The position numbers were made by a program, and so were the translations under genes. A DNA stretch of 6,883 nt, from the NCBI GenBank assembly GCA_902493585.1, contig CABUPZ010000110.1:1-6883 (forward strand), written 5' to 3'. A model generated the notes under the pieces. The model had not been told where the DNA came from, searched no databases, and worked only from the letters and a program-made list of their open reading frames with translations. Of the stretch, positions 1 through 5,912 are shown one piece after another (the stretch's first letter is position 1; each line of letters begins with the position of its first letter). The DNA comes from an uncultured Fusicatenibacter sp. GTDB lineage: Bacteria; Bacillota; Clostridia; Lachnospirales; Lachnospiraceae.

Positions 1-290
1 GCCGTTATCGTCAGCCACGGCCGGTCCGTAAGGCCGTACATTTTCGGGATGGACGGTCCTGTGATATCCGCATCCAGGATACCTACCCGGAAGCCTTTCT
101 CTGCCATGCGGTTTGCCAGGGTGGCGGTCACCATGGATTTACCGACGCCGCCTTTTCCGCTGACCACGCCGATGACGTGTCTTACATTGGAATAAATATT
201 CTGGTCTACCAGAAAGCTGGTCTTCTTGGAGGGGCATCCCTCGCAGCTCTCCTTTGTGCAGCCCTGATTGCTGCAGCTTTTTTCTGCCAT
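1..290 (-). CDS. Mrp/NBP35-family P-loop ATPase (Fe-S cluster carrier), N-terminal part, cut by window edge
   Basis: This is the N-terminal 96 codons of a cytosolic Mrp/NBP35 (ApbC-type) ATPase, a family that carries and delivers Fe-S clusters. Residues 6-19 contain four cysteines (C6, C11, C16, C19), as in the cysteine-rich N-terminal extension of many clostridial members. Residues 45-52 are the deviant Walker A motif GKGGVGKS, and residues 72-86 (LDADITGPSIPKMYG) are the family signature after the P-loop. The ATG at 290-288 follows a strong AGGAGG (complement of 299-304). It lies 30 bases downstream of the truncated hydrolase on the same strand, so the two were probably cotranscribed. The last codons before the edge read P-W-L-T-I-T, which does not fit the family, whereas the next frame reads V-A-D-D-N-G and fits well. 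A one-base loss near positions 15-22 is therefore suspected. The family call is secure, but the exact substrate or target is unknown. Confidence 0.9.
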   Translation of the reverse strand, partial: MAEKSCSNQGCTKESCEGCPSKKTSFLVDQNIYSNVRHVIGVVSGKGGVGKSMVTATLANRMAEKGFRVGILDADITGPSIPKMYGLTDRPWLTIT

Positions 291-320
291 TTTTATATCC
301 TCCTGTGGCAATTTAATAAT

Positions 321-866
321 CTAATCTTCTGCATAAGCATCTGCTTCTATGCATCTGTGGAAAAATCCCAGCACTTTATGCTCGTATTCCTCCCTGTGGA
401 GATAGTAACTCTCCGCATGGCCTGCGCCTTTGGCGATCCAGATCTCCTTCTCACCGGCTGCGGCCTGATAAATCTTTTTGCCCATGCCCGTGGGCACGAA
501 ATCATCCTTCTCCCCGTGGATCACCAGCACCGGAAGCCGGCTCTCGGCGATACAGTCATCGGAAGAAAAGTCAGAAAAACCATAGCCTGCCAAAGCCTTG
601 CAGAAGAGGTTCGTCAGCCAGATCAGCGGCCTGCTTAAATAGCCTTTTCCACTCTGCTTCAGCACATGCTGAAACTCCTCCTCGGGAGAAGTGAAGCCAC
701 AGTCCTCCACGATGCCCCGTACGGACATGGGAAGGCAGAGGTCCGACGCCATGAGCACTGTGGCTGCTCCCATGGAGATTCCATGGAGGAAAATGTTCTG
801 TTTTCCGTCGAAACGCTCATCCAGAAAGCGCACCCAGCGGTAGCAGTCTTCCCGGTCCAGGATGCC
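321..866 (-). pseudogene. Alpha/beta hydrolase (serine esterase/peptidase-like), missing its N-terminal part
   Basis: This is the C-terminal part of an alpha/beta-hydrolase-fold enzyme. The nucleophile elbow reads HGISMG (G-x-S-x-G), with the Ser about 20 residues after the GTG at 833-831. The acid lies in HGEKDDFVP (Asp about residue 110) and the base in GAGHAES (His about residue 139), so the catalytic triad is present. The frame stays open past 833, and residues reading L-D-R-E-D-C-Y-R-W are good family sequence up to about position 866. After that the frame runs into sequence belonging to the opposing GntR gene and meets a stop at 899-897. There is no ATG and no ribosome binding site in this extension. 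Related clostridial proteins are usually about 300 residues, so roughly the first 100 or more, including the oxyanion-hole strand, are gone. The gene is probably inactive, or an assembly artefact. The TAG stop at 323-321 lies 30 bases before the Mrp gene. Confidence 0.8.
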
Positions 867-867
867 G
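850..867. other. Rearrangement junction joining two truncated genes
   Basis: Protein homology on the minus strand (hydrolase residues G-I-L-D-R-E) runs rightwards to about 866. Homology on the plus strand (GntR residues S-R-M-P-V-R-E-A) begins at 856. The two overlap in only a few bases around TCCAGGATGCC, which can be read sensibly in both genes. Each gene loses its 5' end here, and with it the divergent promoters that should have lain between them. This is the pattern expected of a microhomology-mediated deletion, or of a mis-joined assembly. No transposon end or direct repeat is visible at the point. Confidence 0.7.
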
Positions 868-1266
868 GTGCGGGAAGCCCTGATTCTTTTGGAATATCAG
901 GGGCTTGTGAGACGCCTGCCGAATAATCACGTCCGTGTGGCAGAACTTTCTGGAGACTGCCTGGATCATATTTTTGAACTGGGACTGGCACTGGAGGCGG
1001 AAGTGCTGGAAAAATGGGCAGATCCGGAAGAGTTGCCGGATGAAGAGCTCGAATTTCACCGCTATCTTTATGAGAAGTGTCCGTTTGATTTTCAGCGAAA
1101 AATGCTGGAAACTTTTACGGAAATTTATCTTTGTTTTGGAATCCGTGCAAGAGATCATAAGCTGGAAAAAGATCCGGCGGGCGGCCTGAAGGCTTATCTG
1201 GAGGAGATAAAACAGGCAATTATAAAAGAAAGAGGGAAAATAAATGCTGGGGTTAAAACCGATTAA
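856..1266 (+). pseudogene. GntR-family (FadR/FCD-like) regulator, N-terminal HTH truncated
   Basis: The frame picks up in the recognition helix of a GntR winged helix (S-R-M-P-V-R-E-A-L, followed by LEYQGLVRRLPNNHVRV, the wing) and continues into an all-helical effector domain. An in-frame TAG at 841-843 closes it upstream, so the first 40 or so residues of the DNA-binding domain are missing. The first ATG (862) has no convincing ribosome binding site and would give a 134-residue protein unable to form a complete HTH. Only one of the usual FCD metal-binding histidines is recognisable (FHRYLY, His66 counting from the ATG at 862). The position expected for the second reads leucine, and the protein ends about where the third would be. 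Its stop at 1264-1266 overlaps the start of the next gntR gene by 23 bases, so the two were a tandem, translationally coupled pair. It is probably a remnant after the junction at about 856. Confidence 0.75.
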
Positions 1267-1888
1267 ACTGCTGCCGGCCCGTGAGCGGGTGGCATCTGCG
1301 CTTCGCAAGGCGATCATCGCCCAACAGATCAAAGAAGGGGAGACGCTGACACTGGAGACCACGGCCCAGCAACTGGGAGTTTCCATCACACCGGTGCGGG
1401 AGGCTTTCCAGATTCTGGAGAGGGACGGGCTGATTTCCCTGCAGCAGAACAGAGGAGCCACCGTGCTGGGAATCAACGAAAAAACGCTTCGGGAGCATTA
1501 TCAGGTCCGGGCCGTCCTGGAAAAAGCAGCCTGTGAGCTTTGCTGTGAAAATGGAGCAGATCTTTCCTCTGTGAAGAACTGCATTGACACTGCAGAGGAG
1601 GCTCTGGAACGCAATGATGTGACGGATTATGCCAACCAGAATCAGTCCTTTCATTATGAAATCTGGAAGGCAGCGGGCAACGGAAAGCTGGAAAAAATGC
1701 TGGGAGAGCTCTGGAATGGCCTGTCCCTGGGCTTAAATTCCACAGAAGAGGAGTACGCGCGGCGTTCCCAGAAGGAGCACCAGCAGATCTATGCGGCACT
1801 GGAAAAAAGAGATGCCGCTTTGGCTGGTAAGGAGATGGAAAAACACATTTACCGCAGTATGGAGGATGTATTGACTCGATACCAGTGA
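1244..1888 (+). CDS. GntR-family transcriptional regulator, FadR subfamily (FCD domain)
   Basis: This full-length 214-residue regulator has an N-terminal winged helix (about 10-75; A-Q-Q-L-G-V-S-I-T-P-V-R-E-A-F is helix 2, turn and recognition helix, and R70-G-A-T-V is the wing) and a C-terminal FCD domain (about 82-210). FCD domains bind small organic acids, often through a metal held by Asp and three His. Here His137, His179 and His201 are present at the normal spacing, but Asn133 sits where Asp is usual. The ATG at 1244 is preceded by an AGAGGG-type ribosome binding site (about 1231-1236), and the start overlaps the end of the broken gntR by 23 bases. It lies directly upstream of, and in the same direction as, the tartrate dehydratase genes, so it is the likely local regulator of that operon, sensing tartrate or a related hydroxy acid. 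Whether it represses or activates cannot be told from the sequence. Confidence 0.9.
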   Translation: MLGLKPIKLLPARERVASALRKAIIAQQIKEGETLTLETTAQQLGVSITPVREAFQILERDGLISLQQNRGATVLGINEKTLREHYQVRAVLEKAACELCCENGADLSSVKNCIDTAEEALERNDVTDYANQNQSFHYEIWKAAGNGKLEKMLGELWNGLSLGLNSTEEEYARRSQKEHQQIYAALEKRDAALAGKEMEKHIYRSMEDVLTRYQ

Positions 1889-1926
1889 TTGTGAATTTTG
1901 CATAAAAATAAATATAGAAAATAATA

Positions 1927-1972
1927 GAAAACGCTGAATCTGTAAAAAATAGTTGACAGATCCAGCGTTTTC
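1927..1972. terminator. Long imperfect inverted repeat: probable terminator of gntR and/or operator
   Basis: The left arm at 1927-1943 pairs with the right arm at 1956-1972 over 17 positions with a single G-T mismatch, around a 12-base A-rich loop. It has A4 before and T4 after the GC-rich core (CGCTG/CAGCG), so it could end transcription in both directions. A second outer pairing (AATATAGA at 1911-1918 with TCTATATT at 1974-1981) extends the dyad. The right arm contains the last three bases of the -35 box and most of the spacer of the downstream promoter, so the same DNA could also serve as an operator. The T-tract is short (four), so termination may be partial. Confidence 0.6.
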
Positions 1973-1981
1973 GTCTATATT
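1953..1981 (+). promoter_or_regulatory. Sigma-A-type promoter for the ttdAB operon
   Basis: A perfect -35 box TTGACA (1953-1958), a 17-base spacer and a -10 box TATATT (1976-1981, five of six matches to TATAAT) are seen. Transcription would start near 1988, giving a leader of about 50 bases rich in A and T with an AAGGAGG ribosome binding site at 2029-2035 before the ttdA ATG. The -35 and spacer lie inside the right arm of the inverted repeat at 1927-1972, which suggests control by a DNA-binding protein, plausibly the upstream GntR regulator. Confidence 0.7.
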
Positions 1982-2040
1982 GAGAAACAAGAAATGGATA
2001 CATTATTAAATATAAAAAATAAAATATCAAGGAGGAACCC

Positions 2041-2940
2041 ATGAGCAGGGAAGAACAGGTAGAAAAACTGACCGCTTATATGGCGAATTTCATCGGCTAT
2101 ACGGCGAAGGTACTTCCGGATGATGTGATCGCAAAACTGGATGAGCTGGCAGAAAGGGAAGATGGCTTTTTGCCGAAAGTGATTTATCAGACGATGAAGA
2201 AAAATCAGAAGCTGGCGAAAGAACTGGACCGACCCAGCTGTCAGGATACAGGAGTGCTCCAGTTCTGGGTAAAATGCGGAACAGCTTTTCCGTTAATCGG
2301 AGATCTGGAAGCTCTTTTGAAAGAGGCTGTGATCCGTGCAACTTTTCAGACACCGCTCCGGCACAATAGTGTGGAAACTTTTGACGAGTATAACACAGGA
2401 AAAAACGTGGGAAAGGGAACTCCCACCGTATTCTGGGATATTGTGCCGGACAGTGATAAATGTGAGATTTACACCTATATGGCAGGCGGCGGCTGCTCCC
2501 TTCCGGGAAAGGCCATGGTGCTGATGCCGGGGGCCGGTTACGAAGGTGTGACAAAATTTGTTATGGATGTGATGACAACTTATGGCCTGAATGCCTGTCC
2601 GCCGCTTCTCGTAGGTGTGGGCGTGGCCACCTCTGTGGAGACAGCGGCTCTGTTGTCCAAGAAGGCGCTGATGCGTCCCATTGGTTCCCACAATGAAAAT
2701 GAGAGAGCGGCTTATATGGAAAAGCTTCTGGAGAATGGAATCAATTCCATTGGCCTTGGGCCCCAGGGGATGGGCGGAAAATATTCCGTTATGGGCGTTC
2801 ATATCGAAAATACGGCGCGCCATCCCTCCACCATTGGCGTGGCAGTCAATGTGGGCTGCTGGTCCCACAGAAGAGGCCATATCATTTTTGACAGAGATCT
2901 GAACTACACGATCACAACACATTCGGGGGTGACTTTATAA
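2041..2940 (+). CDS. ttdA: L(+)-tartrate dehydratase, alpha subunit ([4Fe-4S] hydro-lyase)
   Basis: This is the catalytic, cluster-binding subunit of a two-subunit class I fumarase-type hydro-lyase that removes water from L(+)-tartrate to give oxaloacetate in the cytoplasm. The 299 residues match the length of E. coli TtdA (about 303) and follow it closely from memory. Matching blocks are R-P-S-C-Q-D-T-G (64-71), PLRHNSVETFDEYNTGKN (105-122), MAGGGCSLPG (147-156), CPPLLVGVGVATSVETAA (186-203), RPIGS (212-216), and VMGVHIENTARHPSTIGVAVN (250-270). Cys67, Cys186 and Cys273 are the likely ligands of the oxygen-sensitive [4Fe-4S] cluster. The A-T-S-V-E-T-A-A stretch resembles TtdA rather than fumarase alpha, which usually has G-G-x-x-E there. 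The ATG is 5 bases after AAGGAGG. The stop overlaps the ttdB start by one base (TAATG), so the subunits are translationally coupled. A fumarase or other hydroxy-dicarboxylate dehydratase remains possible. Confidence 0.93.
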   Translation: MSREEQVEKLTAYMANFIGYTAKVLPDDVIAKLDELAEREDGFLPKVIYQTMKKNQKLAKELDRPSCQDTGVLQFWVKCGTAFPLIGDLEALLKEAVIRATFQTPLRHNSVETFDEYNTGKNVGKGTPTVFWDIVPDSDKCEIYTYMAGGGCSLPGKAMVLMPGAGYEGVTKFVMDVMTTYGLNACPPLLVGVGVATSVETAALLSKKALMRPIGSHNENERAAYMEKLLENGINSIGLGPQGMGGKYSVMGVHIENTARHPSTIGVAVNVGCWSHRRGHIIFDRDLNYTITTHSGVTL

Positions 2941-3566
2941 TGCTGGAGATAAAAGGAGAAAAAAAGATTCTCATCACGCCAATTTCGGAGGAGGATTTAA
3001 AGGATATCCATATCGGAGATATCATTTATCTGAATGGAGATCTCACGACCTGCCGGGATGTGGCGCACCGCCGCCTGGTGGAAGAGGGGCGGGAACTTCC
3101 TGTGGATGTAAGAAATGCGGCGATTCTGCATGCGGGCCCGATCATCCGTCCGCTGGAAAATAGCCGGTTTGAGATGGTTTCTGTAGGTCCTACGACAAGT
3201 ATGCGTATGGAAAAATTTGAGAAAGAATTTGTGCGGGATACCGGAGTGAGAGTAATCGTGGGGAAAGGAGGTATGGGACCGAACACGGAGTACGCCTGCA
3301 GAAATTATAGAGCGATCCACTGTGTTTTTCCGGCGGGAAACGCGGTGGTTGCAGCGACAGAGGTGGAAGAGATTGTGGAGGCACAGTGGCAGGATCTTGG
3401 CATGCCGGAAACGCTTTGGCACTGCCATGTAAAAGAATTTGGTCCGTTGATTGTGTCGATCGACACCGAAGGCCGGAATCTTTTTGAAGAAAACAAAGTG
3501 CTCTTTAATAAGCGAAAGGACGAGGCCACCGCCGAAATCTGCCGTCATGTAAGCTTCATCAAGTAA
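2940..3566 (+). CDS. ttdB: L(+)-tartrate dehydratase, beta subunit
   Basis: This is the partner subunit of the TtdAB hydro-lyase, corresponding to the C-terminal domain of one-chain class I fumarases. It supplies substrate-binding and catalytic residues. The 208 residues compare with about 201 for E. coli TtdB, the extra ones being at the N-terminus (family homology begins at KKILITP, residue 8). Family motifs are T-C-R-D-V-A-H-R-R (37-45), HAGPI (64-68), VSVGPTTSMRMEKFE (80-94), VGKGGMGP (107-114), FPAGNAVVAAT (130-140), and VKEFGPLIVSIDTEGRNL (164-181). The last block is nearly identical to the E. coli sequence as remembered. The start at 2940 shares its A with the ttdA stop codon, and a G-rich stretch (GGGGGTGA, about 2925-2932) inside the end of ttdA can serve as ribosome binding site. 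No damage is seen. Confidence 0.93.
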   Translation: MLEIKGEKKILITPISEEDLKDIHIGDIIYLNGDLTTCRDVAHRRLVEEGRELPVDVRNAAILHAGPIIRPLENSRFEMVSVGPTTSMRMEKFEKEFVRDTGVRVIVGKGGMGPNTEYACRNYRAIHCVFPAGNAVVAATEVEEIVEAQWQDLGMPETLWHCHVKEFGPLIVSIDTEGRNLFEENKVLFNKRKDEATAEICRHVSFIK

Positions 3567-3591
3567 GCATAAGAGAAAGGACAGAGAAAAA

Positions 3592-4959
3592 ATGAGCAGA
3601 CAAAACAACATTATAAATAAGCCGGAACCGGCTCCTGGTACACTGGGAAAATTGGATCTTTTTGGAATTGGTTTTGGAGCCGTAGTGGGAGCCGGAATGG
3701 TAACTTTGATGGGGCCAGCCATGGCCTACACCGGATATTCAGTATGGCTGGCCATGCTTTTGGCAACGGTGCTGGCACTGGTTATGATTTTTCCCTACAT
3801 TATTCTGGGTGGTACGCTTCGTGTCGCAGGTGGTCAGTATTCTGTCGTGACAAACCTCACCAGCCCTTCCGCGGGCGGTCTTGTGATCTATTCCAACCTG
3901 ATTTTTACCGTTCAGTTCAGTACCTTTGCTATGGCCTTTGGTCTCTACATGAATATGGTACTGCCGACAGTTTCGGCTAAAATTTTTGGTATTACTATCA
4001 TTTTCCTGCTAGTGGGACTGAATCTTCTGGGTATTAATGCTTTTGCGAAGATCAATAACCTGATGAGCGGCATCCTGCTGGTATCTATGGTGGCCTATGA
4101 TATTTACGGTCTGACTCAGATCAACCAGCCAATTTTTGATTTTTCCAGTTCTCAGATGTTTACCGGCGGTTTCAAGGGCTTTTTCCTGGCAACCTTTCTT
4201 CTTATCAACTGCTGCCATGGGTATTACGGACTCATCTATTTTGGAAAAGAAGCAAAAAGCGCAACAAAGGATATGCCTTTTGCCTGCCTGATGTGTTTCC
4301 CGGTAGTGGTATTTATCTATGTGACACTGGCTATGGTTACTTCAGGAACAGTTCCTTATGAAAATGCTAACGGAGCCGCAACAATTTTACCGGCGGCACT
4401 GGCGATTCTTCCGAAACCTGTTTATTATGCTTTTGTAGTGGGTGGTCCCATCATGGCGATTCTGACTACGCTGAATTCGTCCATTGCATCGTTCCGTTTC
4501 CAGCCAACCCAGGCGGCAAAAGATGGCTGGCTTCCTAAAGCGATTCTGAAAGAAAACAGATTTGGAATGCCACCGATTCAGCTGCTTTTCATGCTTATTA
4601 TGCTGCTGATTCCCATTGTGTTCAATGTAAGTATTGTAACCATTAACTATATCAGTCAGATTATTATGTTTGGTCTGGGAATCGCCACTCTGATCGGCAT
4701 TGCGCGGATTCCGAAGCTTTATCCGGAGGCCTGGAAAAAGAACAGCTTTCATATGTCAAAAACGGCGCTCTGGATCAGCGTGCTGCTGAGTGCGACGCTC
4801 TATACCATTAACTTTGTGAAAGCCGTCATTGTGCTGGAGCCGATCTATGCAGTTATCGCAGTGGTAGCCATGGTTGTTGCGCTGGTACTCGGAAAAGTGA
4901 TTGCCGACAGAGGTGGTCTTCATATCGAGACCTCTGTCTGGCCGCCAAAATCAGAATAA
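3592..4959 (+). CDS. APC-superfamily permease (amino acid/polyamine/organocation type)
   Basis: This is a 455-residue inner-membrane transporter with about 12 hydrophobic segments, roughly at 22-45, 50-74, 95-122, 131-150, 155-175, 192-215, 229-250, 278-300, 329-347, 350-371, 392-410 and 414-435. The first helix has the broken, glycine-rich APC motif (GIGFGAVVGAGM, 25-36). The cytoplasmic loop after helix 6 has the E-x-K-S-A-T-K-D-M-P pattern (220-229) that in this superfamily usually reads E-E-x-K-N-P-x-R-x-I-P. The ATG lies 25 bases after ttdB, with a GAGAAAGGA ribosome binding site about 10 bases upstream, so it belongs to the operon. The neighbours suggest uptake of tartrate, a related hydroxy acid or an amino-acid-like precursor, but APC carriers normally move amino acids or amines. 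E. coli uses the unrelated TtdT antiporter for tartrate. The family is sure; the substrate is not known. Confidence 0.9.
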   Translation: MSRQNNIINKPEPAPGTLGKLDLFGIGFGAVVGAGMVTLMGPAMAYTGYSVWLAMLLATVLALVMIFPYIILGGTLRVAGGQYSVVTNLTSPSAGGLVIYSNLIFTVQFSTFAMAFGLYMNMVLPTVSAKIFGITIIFLLVGLNLLGINAFAKINNLMSGILLVSMVAYDIYGLTQINQPIFDFSSSQMFTGGFKGFFLATFLLINCCHGYYGLIYFGKEAKSATKDMPFACLMCFPVVVFIYVTLAMVTSGTVPYENANGAATILPAALAILPKPVYYAFVVGGPIMAILTTLNSSIASFRFQPTQAAKDGWLPKAILKENRFGMPPIQLLFMLIMLLIPIVFNVSIVTINYISQIIMFGLGIATLIGIARIPKLYPEAWKKNSFHMSKTALWISVLLSATLYTINFVKAVIVLEPIYAVIAVVAMVVALVLGKVIADRGGLHIETSVWPPKSE

Positions 4960-4973
4960 AGGAGGAAGTTACC

Positions 4974-5852
4974 ATGTCTGTAAAAAACGATTACGACCGC
5001 TTTATAGCAGAGCAGAAAGAAGTTATGAAAAAAGAGCTGATTCAGTTTGCTATGCTGGATCAGGAAAAACGATATGTAGAGCCTTTTCGGATTTTCGGAA
5101 ATGTCTATTATGCAGGCGATTCCTGGGTTTGTGTTCATGTGATCGATACGGGAGATGGTCTTCTGCTCATCGATTCCGGAAATGCACAGGCAACGGCCAT
5201 GCTGATTCATTCGATCTGGTCTCTTGGCTTTAATCCTGCGGATATCAGGTGGATTATTCTTTCTCATGGTCATGTAGATCATATAGGAGGGGTTAATTTC
5301 CTGAGAAAAATGTTCGGCTGTAAGGTATATCTCGGTGAGCCGGATGCGGTGATGTTTAAGGAACATCCGGAACTTTCTTTGGTGCAGGAAAGTGGCAACT
5401 CTCTTGAAATGCTTTTTGAACCGGATGAGGCGATCCGGGAAGGAGATATTCTGAAATTTGGAAATGTCACTATAGAATGTAAACTGGTGCCGGGGCATAC
5501 GGCGGGCTGTGTCGCATTATTTTTCGATGTCAGTGATGGAGAAAAAACAGTCCGGGCAGGCTATTATGGAGGCTTTGGTTTTAACACACTGACCAAAGAG
5601 TATCTGACAGAGATTGGGGATCCCGGGTTTCAGATGAGAAAGGTTTACATAGAGTCCATTGATAAAGTGAAGGATGAAAAGGTAGAGCTTTTCCTGGGAA
5701 ATCATACAGAAAATAATAAATTTTTTGAAAAACTGGAAAAATTGAAAGCCGACCCTGATGGAGAAAATCCCTTCATCAACGATCAGGACTGGAAAGAGTA
5801 TCTGGAACAGAAAAAAGCAGAACTGGAGGTATTTTCTGCCAAAGACTGCTGA
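4974..5852 (+). CDS. MBL-fold metallo-hydrolase
   Basis: This is a 292-residue cytosolic protein (no signal peptide) of the metallo-beta-lactamase superfamily. The metal-binding motif is S-H-G-H-V-D-H-I-G-G (His98, His100, Asp102, His103). The next ligand is His175 in PGHTAGC, and His243 in LGNHTENN is the likely last one. The usual metal-bridging Asp of glyoxalase- or lactonase-type members is not seen between them; that stretch reads R-A-G-Y-Y-G-G-F-G-F-N-T-L (194-206). This pattern is closer to B3 beta-lactamase-like proteins. The C-terminal 40 residues are charged and helical. An AAGGAGG ribosome binding site overlaps the permease stop region, and the ATG is 14 bases beyond it, so it is cotranscribed with ttdAB and the permease. 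A role on an ester, lactone or amide related to the transported compound is inference; antibiotic resistance is unlikely for a cytosolic protein in this setting. Confidence 0.88.
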   Translation: MSVKNDYDRFIAEQKEVMKKELIQFAMLDQEKRYVEPFRIFGNVYYAGDSWVCVHVIDTGDGLLLIDSGNAQATAMLIHSIWSLGFNPADIRWIILSHGHVDHIGGVNFLRKMFGCKVYLGEPDAVMFKEHPELSLVQESGNSLEMLFEPDEAIREGDILKFGNVTIECKLVPGHTAGCVALFFDVSDGEKTVRAGYYGGFGFNTLTKEYLTEIGDPGFQMRKVYIESIDKVKDEKVELFLGNHTENNKFFEKLEKLKADPDGENPFINDQDWKEYLEQKKAELEVFSAKDC

Positions 5853-5864
5853 TAAAAGAGTGGA

Positions 5865-5894
5865 GCAGCCTGCCTGAAAAGACGGGTTGTTTTC
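5865..5894 (+). terminator. Weak terminator-like or attenuator hairpin
   Basis: GCAGCCTG (5865-5872) can pair with CGGGTTGT (5883-5890), using three G-U pairs, around a 10-base loop and followed by a run of four T. It sits in the 60-base gap between the MBL gene and the serine hydrolase gene. It is weak, so it more likely reduces than ends transcription into the last gene. No good separate promoter is seen in the gap. Confidence 0.35.
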
Positions 5895-5912
5895 CGTATA
5901 TGAGGAGGAAAA

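Noticed and set aside
177..638. Plus-strand open frame of 153 codons at the left side
   Set aside because: It runs antisense through both the Mrp start and the hydrolase end, which have clear motifs and a shared operon layout on the minus strand.
840..900. Insertion sequence or transposon end at the broken-gene junction
   Set aside because: No terminal inverted repeats, target duplication or transposase fragments are visible; both flanks are gene sequence up to the join.
817..1476. Long minus-strand open frame (219 codons) opposite the gntR genes
   Set aside because: It lies opposite clear GntR homology, its translation is rich in Phe, Ser and Arg with no recognisable domain, and it has no ribosome binding site.
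2293..2922. Minus-strand open frame of 209 codons opposite ttdA
   Set aside because: It is antisense to conserved TtdA, and its His/Cys-rich translation is an effect of reading the complement of a gene.
2041..3566. Class I fumarase (two-subunit) instead of tartrate dehydratase
   Set aside because: The ATSVETAA block, subunit lengths and near-identical stretches match E. coli TtdA/TtdB as remembered better than FumA-type alpha/beta subunits. The enzyme could still accept other substrates.
2997..3722. Minus-strand open frame of 241 codons opposite ttdB and the permease start
   Set aside because: It covers strongly conserved ttdB sequence on the other strand and shows no domain of its own; it is a shadow of that coding sequence.
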